Of a stretch of DNA of 64,000 nucleotides, positions 9,850 to 19,028 are shown piece after piece. Source of the stretch: Primulina eburnea (taxonomy: Eukaryota > Streptophyta > Magnoliopsida > Lamiales > Gesneriaceae); NCBI RefSeq assembly GCF_022965805.1, contig NW_027331414.1, positions 36,001 through 100,000 on the forward strand, in the 5' to 3' direction. Below the pieces are notes generated by a model that was not told the DNA's origin, searched no databases, and saw only the letters and a program-made list of their open reading frames with translations. Position numbers and translations under genes: made by a program. Position 1 is the stretch's first letter, and each line of letters starts with the position of its first letter.

Positions 9850-10545
9850 ATGCCTCCGAGAAGAGTACCAGAGCAGGATAGCACTTCAAATCCTCCAATG
9901 GATGTGACAGCCACTCGAATGGAGACATTGTTGAAAAGGTTTCAGTCGTTCCATCCACCGACTTTGAAGTGTACGAAGAATTCCGTGGATTGTGAGAATT
10001 GGCTGGATGATATTGAAATGCTGTTTGAGTCTTTGGAATATACTGATGAGCGGAAAGTGAAACTGATAGGACACCAGTTACACGACGTTTCCAAGAACTG
10101 GTGGATTACGACGTAGAGTACATTGGAACACCGAGGTACGACCATTACCTGGAATGTGTTTAGAACTGAATTCTATCAGAGGTTTTTCCCAGTGTCGTAT
10201 AGGAAGGACAAGGGAGCCGAGTTTGCAAACTTGAGACAGGGCCATCTTAACATTGAGGAATATGTGGCCAAGTTCTCTTCACCGTTGAGATTCGCTCCAC
10301 ATGTGGCTGAATATGATGAGGCCATCGCTGATCAGTTCATAAATGGCCTAAATCCGGACATATTTACGTTGGTAAACACTGGAAGATCGAACAATTTTAC
10401 CGAAGCCTTGAACAGAGCCAAGGGAGCCGTAGCCAGTCTGATGAGACAAAGAGGAGTTTCGTTTGTGCTTCCAGCACCGGACCACAACAACCACCTCCTC
10501 GATTTGAAGGTGGCAGCAGCAGTAGCAGAAAAAAGGATTTCTTGA
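9850..10545 (+). pseudogene. Element B gag (broken)
   Basis: Starts MPPRRVPEQ and carries the retrotransposon gag core (WWIT...FYQRFFPVSYRKDKGAEFANLRQG...ADQFINGLNPDIF). It forms the capsid-like particle. A TAG stop at 10114-10116 interrupts it in frame, and a frame change near 10470-10500 diverts the Pro-rich linker before the zinc knuckle. It is closely similar to the gag genes of the right-hand array, which shows the two are related. Confidence 0.9.
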
Positions 10546-11249
10546 AGGCTAGAGGGAAGCAGTTCTTCTAGCTCTGGGAATCCTCGACTGAGCCAGAGCT
10601 ATACTGGACCTATTTGCAATATTTGTGGAGGGAAGCATCCCACTGAGCATTGCCGAGGAGTGTTTGGCAGCTGCCGTATCTGCAAACAACAAGGACACTT
10701 TGCCCGAATGTGTCCACAGAGAAGTGCCCAAGGATCCCAGGCAGCTGAGTCATCTGGATCAGTGGCTCAGACAGGTAGACGACCATCTGCTATTCATTAT
10801 TTTCAGCCAACACCGTCTACTCAGTCACATCAGAGGCCAGGGGGAAGCCAGACAGTGAGCCAGCCTCCTAGACAGCAGGCCCAAGTTTTTGCCTTGACCG
10901 AGGAGCAGGCACAGGATGCACCTGATGATGTTGTGGCAGGTAACTGTTTTATTTCTGGTTATCCTGCATACGTATTGATTGATATTGGTGCATCACATAC
11001 TTTTATTTCTGAGAGGTTTGCATTGAGTCATGCATTACCTATTGAGTCATTGTCTGCAGTAGTGTCTGTTTCTTCCCCGTTTGGGACATGTTTGATATCG
11101 GTGAAGTCTGTGAAATCTTGTATACTGCAATACGATGTGCATACGATTGAGTTAGACTGTATTGTGCTTGGTTTATCTGATTTTGATTGTATTATCGGTA
11201 TCGATATGTTGACCAAGTACCGAGCTACAGTTGACTGTTCCACAAGATA
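10546..11249 (+). pseudogene. Element B nucleocapsid zinc knuckle and aspartic protease
   Basis: The CCHC knuckle CRICKQQGHFARMC is followed by a Ser/Gln-rich linker and the gag-protease boundary motif ALTEEQAQDAPDDVVAGNCF. The protease active site reads DIGASHTFIS, where DTGA or DSGA is expected, so the Thr/Ser next to the catalytic Asp is lost. The flap/core motif DFDCIIGIDML is present. The frame ends in a TAG (11248-11250) just before the reverse transcriptase segment. Confidence 0.88.
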
Positions 11250-13048
11250 GTGAGATTCAGACCTGAAATGGCTGAGGAGTGGAAATTTTACGGTAAGGGT
11301 TCTCGAGATAAAATTTCTTTGATATCTGCGATAAATATGACTCGATTATTGCAGAAAGGAGCGGATGGATTCCTGGTATATTCAGTTGATTTACTGAAGT
11401 CGAGCCCATCATTGGCGGACTTGCCAGTGGTGTGTGAGTTTGCTGATGTCTTTCCAGATGAGATTCCTGGATTACCTCCGATTCGAGAGATAGACTTCAG
11501 CATTGAGTTGATGCCAGGAACAGTCCCGATTTCGAGAGCTCCGTACAGGATGACACCGATCGAGTTGAAAGAGTTGAAAGAACAGTTGGAGGATTTACTG
11601 TCCAAGGGGTATATCAGACTGAGTGTATCTCCTTGGGGTGCTCCAGTACTGTTTGTGAGGAAGAAAGATGGGTCGATGAGACTTTGTATCGACTACCGGC
11701 AACTGAACAAGGCAACGGTAAAGAATAAATATCCATTGCCTCGTATTGATGATTTATTTGACCAGTTGCAGGGTTCTTCGGTGTATTCCAAGATCGATCT
11801 GAGATCTGGATACCATCAACTGAGAGTCAGGGATTCTAATATCTCAAAGACAGCATTCAGAACCAGGTATGGACACTATGAATTTATTGTCATGCCATTT
11901 GGTTTGACGAATGCATCGACGGTATTTATGGGATTAATGAACCGTGTGTTTCAGAAATATCTTGATGATTTTGTGATTATATTCATCGATGATATTTTGA
12001 TATATTCAAAGAATGTGATGGAGCATGCTGAGCATTTAAGAACTGTGCTGAGAATTTTAAGGGCGGAGAAACTATATGCCAAACTGTCGAAATGCGAGTT
12101 CTGGTTGAAACATGTGGTATTTTTGGGGCATATTATATCCGGAGACGGGATATCCGTTGATCCCAGTAAGATTGAGGCAGTGATTTCTTGGCCGAGACCG
12201 ACATCTGTACCAGAGATACACAGCTTTATGGGTTTGGCAGGATATTATCGTCGATTCATTAAAGACTTTTCGAGTACCGCCAAACCGATTACGCAGTTGA
12301 CTCAGAAGAATGCTCAATTTGTGTGGTCAGAAGACTGTGAATCCAGTTTTCTGGAATTGAAGAAGAGATTGACCAGTGCTCCAGTGTTGACTATCCCGTC
12401 AGGTACTGGTGATTTTGTTGTGTATTGTGATGCATCTCACCGCGGATTGGGCTGTGTTTTGATGCAGAGGGGCATGTGATTGCTTATACCTCGAGATAGC
12501 TGAAACCCCATGAATCTCGTTATCCAATTCATGATTTTGAATTGACAGCCATCGTCTTTGCATTGAAGATATGGCGACATTATCTATACGGTGAGAAGTT
12601 TGAGATCTATTCTGATCACAAAAGCTTGAAATATCTGTTTTCACAGTCCGAATTGAATATGAGGCAGCGGAGATGGCTTGATTTGCTTAAAGATTTCGAT
12701 TGTGAAATCAAATACTACCCAGGAAAATCCAATGCAGCAGCTGATGCACTGATTCGAAAGGTATGTTCTCTATCCTTATCGACTATGGGTGTTTCGAATT
12801 TGATTGAAGACTGCTGTTTGTCTGGATCAGTATTTGAGACAGATCGGAGACCTATGAGATTATATACTATTCAAGCTGAACCAGAGCTGATTTTGAGAAT
12901 TAAAGCAGCTCAGAAAGTTGATCAGAATATACAGAAGTCGATTGCTATGGTCAGAGCTGGACATCGATCGGAATATCAGGTTCAAAATGGTATTTTGTAT
13001 GTGAATAATCGTCTTGTTGTTCCGAATGTTTCGGATTTAAGACAATGA
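11250..13048 (+). pseudogene. Element B reverse transcriptase and RNase H
   Basis: A long open stretch (11250-12479) contains RT landmarks [26 protein letters not shown], the palm motif FIDDILIYS with catalytic Asp pair, and [12 protein letters not shown] frame change near 12470 splits the RNase H domain, which begins with [16 protein letters not shown]; it continues (12542-13048) with [10 protein letters not shown]...[10 protein letters not shown]...RQRRWLDLL and ends in a TGA replacing an Arg codon. RT would copy the element RNA into DNA in the particle. Confidence 0.92.
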
Positions 13049-14356
13049 ATACTGACAGAAGCGCACAACAGTCGTTTTAGCATTCATCCTGGTGGCAGGA
13101 AAATGAATAATGATTTGAGGACATAGTATTGGTGGAAACAAATGAAATCTGATGTTACTGAATTTGTAGCCAAGTGTCTAAATTGCCAACAGGTGAAAGC
13201 TGAGAAGAAGAAACCAAGAGGACTATTACAGAGCTTGTCGATTCCTGAATGGAAATGGGATCACATTTTCATGGATTTTGTGACACAGTTGCCACGTTCC
13301 TCCTGAGGTTGTGATGCGATTTGGGTCGTGATTGATCGCTTAACCAAATCTGCATGTTTCATTCCATACAAGATGACGTACCGATATGATCAGATGGCCG
13401 ATATCTATGTCAAGGAAGTGGTTAGATTGCACGGAGTGCCGAAGTCAATTGTCTCAGGCCGTGATCCTCGGTTTACTTCGTACTTCTGGCAGAGCTTGCA
13501 GCAAGCTCTAGGTACAAAGTTACATCTGAGTACCGCATATCATCCTCAGACTGACGGACAGTCAAAAAGAACGATTCAGACATTGGAAGATATGTTGAGA
13601 GCTGTAGTGCTTGACTTTAGCACTAATTGGTAAGATGCATTGCCTCTTTGCGAGTTTTTGTACAACATTAGCTATCAGATGAGTATTGAAATGGCTCCAT
13701 TCAAAGCTTTGTATGGAAAGAAATGCAGATACCCGTTGTATTGGGCTGATATCTCTGAAGTTCCTGAGACTATACCTGATATGATCAGAGATATGACAGA
13801 AAAAGTGAAACTGATTCAGAAGAAAATGAAGGCAGCAGAGGACCGACAAGCCAAATATGCCAACCTTCGACGTAGACCGTTGATATTTGAGGCAGGAGAC
13901 AGAGTATTTTTGCAGATTTCTCCATTCAGAGGTGTGGTTAGATTTGGGAAGAAAGGGAAATTGTCTTCACGATATGTTGGTCCATATGAGATTCTCGAAA
14001 AGATAGGAGATCGTGCCTATCGACTCGCCTTGCCGCCTTCATTATCAGGGATACATGATGTTTTTCATGTATCTATGCTGCGGAAATATCTCCCTGATGA
14101 TTCTCATGTTATGCAGCCAGACGAGGCCGAACTTGATGAATCTCTGAGTTACGTTGAAAAGCCGATCCAGATGATCGATCGCAAAGAAAAGAGACTCAGA
14201 ACGAAGACGATTCCTCATGTGAAAGTTCAATGGACTCGTCATGGCATTGAAGAAGCCACTTGGGAAACTGAATCGGATATGAGACAGGAGTTCCAGCATT
14301 GTTTCACTGATGTAAGTTTTGTTCAGTTTTTATTACATGCCTTCTTATTGATATGA
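13049..14356 (+). pseudogene. Element B integrase and chromodomain (multiply broken)
   Basis: The HHCC zinc-binding segment (about 13055-13200) has an in-frame TAG. The core begins with MDFVTQLP, then hits a TGA. The second catalytic position reads SGRDPRFTS (Asp to Gly), and the catalytic Glu reads DGQSKRTIQ (Glu to Lys). Another TAG follows NW near 13630. From 13640 the frame is open through ALYGKKCRYPLYW, YVGPYEILEKIG, FHVSMLRKYL and a chromodomain-like VQWTRHGIEEATWE. The integrase is therefore dead by both stops and active-site loss. Confidence 0.9.
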
Positions 14357-14406
14357 TTGATTGCATGTGATTTCGAGGACGAAATCATATCTTAGGGGGG
14401 GATAAA

Positions 14407-15716
14407 TATAATGCCCGAGAATTAATCACTGTTAATTAACGATTATTGAGTTATAATTCAAAGTGATTATAAAAGAATTAACCGAGACACGATTGGAGAT
14501 AACGTGTGAAAAGGTGTATGTGCGAGGATGAACTCTTGCGCATATGCGCGACCCAGCCGGGCGCATATGCGCGAGAAGTCCAGAGAACCTCGCGCATATG
14601 CGCGACATGAATCCGCGCATATGCGCGAGGGTGCCCGAGACTTGGCAAATTTGAGCAATGGCCTCGCGCATATGCGCCGAATAAGGGCGCGCATATGCGC
14701 GAGCTGCCGTGTAGATACGCGCCAAGGCATATCGCCTCGCGCATATGCGCCAAGAAGGTTCGCGCATATGCGCGAGACGTGTTGCATGTAGGATGAGCCA
14801 TTTGCTTTACTTGAGTCGGTTTAGACTTGAGTTTCCCTAAATCACATACTTTACTTTATTGCATTGATATTTGCATTGATTTCATTGATGTACTTGTTCT
14901 CTTGAATTATAGATAGCAGGTATTAGACGGGTAATCTTGTGACAGAAGTGTCTGATCATGGTGGGATCGCCACGGGCACATTGCACGATGTCACAAGATA
15001 ATATAGGAATCTTCGGACAGATGTGCCTGATAGTGGCGGGATCGCCACGTGCACATTGCACGATGTCACAAAGTAAGATATTGGCGATAGGGCCACAGCC
15101 CATGACGATTAGGTCAGGACACTGGATGTTTGGTTATATCGACGTGGATAGAACTGGAGTCTTTTCTATTACTGTTGGTCGATATAGGAATACCAACATC
15201 TGGAAACCGGGATCCCTAGACTAAGATTTAGTCTAGTCTGATTCGTGGAGTCACGAGTATGATTGATAATTTGACACTAATTATGTTTTAGATTTTTATA
15301 TATATCTGATGTCTGCTTCATGCTTTATATTGATTATATAATTGCATGTTTCATTGATTTATACTGGGATATCTTTCTCACCGGTATTATCCGGCTGTTG
15401 TCTTGTTTATATGTGTACATGACAACAGGTGGGACATGATCAGGGTCTAGGAGATGAGAAGAGATCGTGATAGAGTGGAGACTTCGGACTTTGATGTATA
15501 GAGGATTTTAACACTTGATAAGTAGATGTTGAACCTTAGTATGTACTGAATTGTATACGGTATAGGACTTGTACTTTATTTTATACTGAGTTGTATATTA
15601 GTTTGATTTCACTACATTCCGCATTAAAAAGAAAAAAAAATTTATGACCCTAATTACTTGATTAGTAAACTGATCCTGATGACGATTAAGAATTGATTAG
15701 CGTCCGGGTCCCCACA
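14407..15716 (+). repeat. 3' LTR of element B, with 689-bp internal deletion
   Basis: 1310 bp after a G-rich purine tract (14391-14402). The start reads TATAATGCCCGAG (TG changed to TA); the end is CCGGGTCCCCACA. Relative to the 5' LTR it lacks the block equivalent to 7998-8686, including the TATA region and leader. Junction TTTGCTTTAC|TTGAGTCGG at about 14810. It retains the palindrome cluster (14537-14776). Confidence 0.9.
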
Positions 15717-15720
15717 ATTG

Positions 15721-15721
<1 letters not shown>
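15717..15721. repeat. Target site duplication of element B, right copy (ATTGA)
   Basis: Identical to 7589-7593. Confidence 0.9.
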
Positions 15722-15753
<32 letters not shown>

Positions 15754-16945
15754 TTAATATATCGATACATGCATACAATATATGCATGGAAATATTAATT
15801 AAAATTAAAAATATTTTATTTAATTTCATTAATTAACTTATTAGTTTAATGCATTCTAGACCCTTCTAGAATATTTTATGAGAATTTTGTACATATTAGT
15901 AGTCACTACTACTAGTACTATTTTTAATTCTAAATTAACTAAATAAATAATTGTGAACGCATTATAACCCCGATCGACAATCTGACAGCGTCGATGTACC
16001 GAAGGTACGAGTCCTGTTCATGAAATGAAAATTGAAAATTTCGAAGATCAAAATTTTCACTTACCATATTTGGCAGCTACCACTTTTGTGAAATCCTTCA
16101 CAAAAACAAGCGGTTCCACTCTCTTTCCTCAATTAGCATTTAAACTAACTTCCATTTGTTCCATCTTGTGGGATCAACTTCTAAACTCCTTTATAAGCAT
16201 TCCGTGATCTCCATCAAACTACAGTCATCAAATTCAACTCCTTCTGTGACCCGCAATGAGAAAAAAAATCCAATCAGTTCGTGACCCTAAATGGTTCAGG
16301 GATACTTCTAGTTGTGGATTCATATCTTTATGTGATTCAGAATAATATTTATTCTTATTCGGGCTTACCCTAATTAGCCCTTTTGTTTTTACCAACACTT
16401 TGATCAAGAATGTTAGAACTCATTTCTGATTGCACTCATCGGATCATGGTAAGGGCGTTTAGTAGCATCGCCCCATGATCTCTTAGGTACCGCTGATAGT
16501 GCCTGAAAGAACTTTAAGTTATGGTTAGCGTATAATACTTTCCCTTCAACTCATATATCCCGGTCGAGTCTGCAATCATTGGTATATCGAGAGTTGCATA
16601 TAAATTCGATAACGATGTGATGTATATTTGAGTAATAATAGTGACATTGTATGTGAAACTGGGGAAACACCTTTCCAAAATATACATGTTTTACTCTGGT
16701 CAGATATTTCTTGCACTATTAACTCATCGAGATAACATAGGATATCTTCACTCATAGGAAAACGGTGAATCCTCGACTACAATGCATTGCCTCTTACGTA
16801 TTTCGGAACTACACCCAATCTCGCCACCTGAAGACCCTCAATGAAGTCAATAAACGGATTAAAGTGCATGCTAGTACGTTGAGCATCTACGTTGCTAATT
16901 TTGTGCAGCCATAACCGCAGACTATTCTATAGTACCCAAAATCAG
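15722..16945 (-). mobile_element. Old reverse-strand copia-type LTR remnant, part 2
   Basis: Continuation of the LTR interrupted at 7593. It opens with a TA then CA microsatellite (15722-15754). Non-coding, with a stretch around 15960-16020 (ACCCCGATCGAC...GTACCGAAGGTACGAG) and 16430-16930 typical of long plant copia LTRs. There is no gene. The right boundary is a guess. Confidence 0.45.
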
Positions 16946-17674
16946 TACACATAAACCTATGCATTTATTAAATGGTTAAATTATTTATTTAATTTTTTAA
17001 AATGATTTTAAAGATACATGATATATTATTTGCATTATTTTAAATCATTACATGTTTATGTGATGCACGTTAAAATTTTTTCTTGAGTTTTATGTTTCAG
17101 GAGAATATTCGATACGGGATCGAGAAAAGAGATCGGTGACCTTTTAGGCGATTTATGAAAATGCGGTATTTTATTTCAAGTCTAGGAGATTGATATTTTA
17201 AATAATTTTTGGAATTTTAATCATTTTAAAGCCTAATTTAATTTATTAGGTGATTTTAAGACTTCAATCTTTTCAAAAATACTAAGTTGAGCAATGGGGA
17301 TTTTAAACCTTGTAAATTATTTTATTAAATCTTTTAGTGGGATTAAATAATTAGATAGTATTATTTTATCACTAATTATTTAACTTAACATTTCTTTAGC
17401 CCCTAATTAGTTAATTAAACAAAAAATTTCTACCTAATAAAAAACACTCACTCACGCGCACACACACAACACACACATACGTTGTAAATTTTTGAGAAAA
17501 GCTAGGGTTCTTGAGCTTTCTTTCAGCAGCCACCTTTCCCTTGCTAATTTTTGGAGATTTACGTCCCTTTTTCGAGCAAGAATCGTGTAGCAAGCGTCTC
17601 CCGGTCATCTCGCATAACCCACCACGTCGGTATTCGTTATCTTCGAGCGTTTAGACTAAAAGGCATGTATATTT
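16946..17674 (+). mobile_element. Old gypsy-type LTR, part 1 (interrupted by element D)
   Basis: AT-rich U3-like DNA, a CA-repeat near 17456-17480, then a leader-like segment (CTAGGGTTCTTGAGC...TCTCCCGGTCATC). It ends AAAAGGCATGTATATTT where LTR D starts. The organisation resembles 41961-44630, which also has a leader ending in AAGGCAC...CATGTAAC. The short ORF on the reverse strand here is not credible as a gene. Confidence 0.5.
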
Positions 17675-17784
17675 TGTAAGGCCTTGAAATTTATTGTCAC
17701 ATCAATTAGAATAAAATATCCAAAACTAAGTTAAGAATGTAAAATAATTATATGTATATATATTTTTCGTATTAAAATATACAT
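17675..17784 (+). repeat. 5' LTR of element D, left piece
   Basis: Starts TGTAAGGCCTTGAAATTTATT, the same as the 3' LTR at 37992, and is cut after AAAATATACAT by copia element C. The intact joint is seen in the 3' LTR near 38090-38110. Confidence 0.93.
17780..17784. repeat. Target site duplication of copia element C, left copy (TACAT)
   Basis: TACAT lies on both sides of the element (also 29122-29126) and only once in the uninterrupted LTR D at the 3' end. Confidence 0.95.
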
Positions 17785-18774
17785 TGTTGAGGATCGAAGT
17801 TGAGTTTAGAGGGGGGGGGGGGGTGAATAAACTCTACTCGTTTTTCGTTCTGATGAAGTACTAGAATCCTGTTAAGAATAGTAGTTGATCTTGTGCGTGT
17901 ACTTTCACCTGATTACAATGAAAATGTGCGGAAACAATCTGATGAAGTAGTAGAAAAACAGTAAAACAGCAGGCAGCAGTTGTTTATGGAATTTCGAAGA
18001 TAAACTCTTCTACGTCTCCCCTTTTTCTGTTTCTAGAAGGTATAACTAAAAGACTTTGGATATTACAGTACAACTCTTGTACACACCCACTTCAGAAGGA
18101 CTTACACTTCAGCCTACTGAAACTCTTAGTTTCTCAACTCACAAATGTGCGTAACACAAGGTTCTGAAAAGACTCTTTTCAGATTACAAACTCTTCTTGA
18201 TGAAGTATAGATAGTGTAGTGATAGTGAAGAGTGTGATGATCAGTAGCACAAGATGATCTTCAAATGATCAGATAATTGCTATGAAGCGTGTGCTACTTT
18301 TCTTTTTGTTGAACTTTAAGAGTGATTTCGATGAAAAAGCTTTGATCCTTGAAAATTTGTTTTCGTAACCTGCTTTTGAGTAAGGTTTGTTACCCTTATA
18401 TAAGAGCAACTGAGTTCAACGTCCATAAATCAGAATAGTCTTCAGATAGTCTGATAGAGTCAGCTATATTGCCAAAAGAAGTTCCTGCAACAAGACTGTA
18501 GAACAATCAGTTCTGTTTTATACCAAAATGGGTAAGTTGCATTAAATGATTCAGTATAGCAATTAATGCCGCAATTAATACTAGTACTTGGAACCCTTAA
18601 CGGTAACATTAAAGAAGTAACGTTAGGCAACGTCTTCTACTGGTTTTGTATAACTATCTCTTCTACTGATTTAGTTTTACTAGAACAGCAGCTACTGATA
18701 AATTAGACGTTTGATCTGGTCTGCTGATCTACTTGTTTTAGTTATCATCGCCACAATATAATTCATTTGTAACA
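17785..18774 (-). repeat. 3' LTR of copia element C
   Basis: 990 bp. On the plus strand it runs TGTTGAGGATCGAAG...CATTTGTAACA, with a long G-run at 17811-17823 that is shorter in the partner. The palindromic CTTATATAAG at 18395-18404 is the likely TATA element in the element's sense. Confidence 0.93.
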
Positions 18775-18790
18775 ATTTCCCCCTTTGTGG
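18775..18790 (-). other. Polypurine tract of copia element C
   Basis: Read on the minus strand, ACAAAGGGGGAAAT abuts the 3' LTR. Confidence 0.75.
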
Positions 18791-18948
18791 TGATGCCAAA
18801 ACCTAATCAGTAGAAAGTTGTTAAATAAAACAGATAATCATATAAACTTTAAAAGTATCAATTGATTCCAATATCCCTGAAAATAATTTCTTCAGACGGA
18901 GGCTCTTGATCTCTTCTGTCAGAAGGTTCAGCCTCATCTTCTTCTTGA

Positions 18949-19028
18949 TTTCCTCCTTGATCTCCTCTATCTGCCCTATTCTTCTTTATTTCCTCCTTGA
19001 TCTCCTCTATCTGCCCTATCTTCCCCCT
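18949..19028 (-). repeat. 40-bp tandem duplication at the 3' end of the extra ORF
   Basis: Two copies with period 40 (markers TTTCCTCC at 18949 and 18989). As 40 is not a multiple of three, the duplication changes the reading frame at the C-terminus of the 899-residue protein. Confidence 0.85.

Larger units (their letters stand above)
7594..15716 (+). mobile_element. Element B: complete but inactive Ty3/gypsy chromovirus (Tekay/Del-like)
   Basis: Full layout: 5' LTR, Met-tRNA primer site, gag, protease, reverse transcriptase, RNase H, integrase, chromodomain, purine tract and 3' LTR, flanked by ATTGA duplications. The coding region is broken by several stops and at least two frame changes. 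The LTRs differ by about 17 positions in the first ~405 bp by eye, nearly all transitions, so it is an old insertion. The chromodomain and FHVSMLRKY region point to a chromovirus. Confidence 0.93.

Noticed and set aside
17670..17674. TATTT/TATCC as a proven target duplication of element D
   Set aside because: Only three of five bases agree, so it is noted but not claimed.
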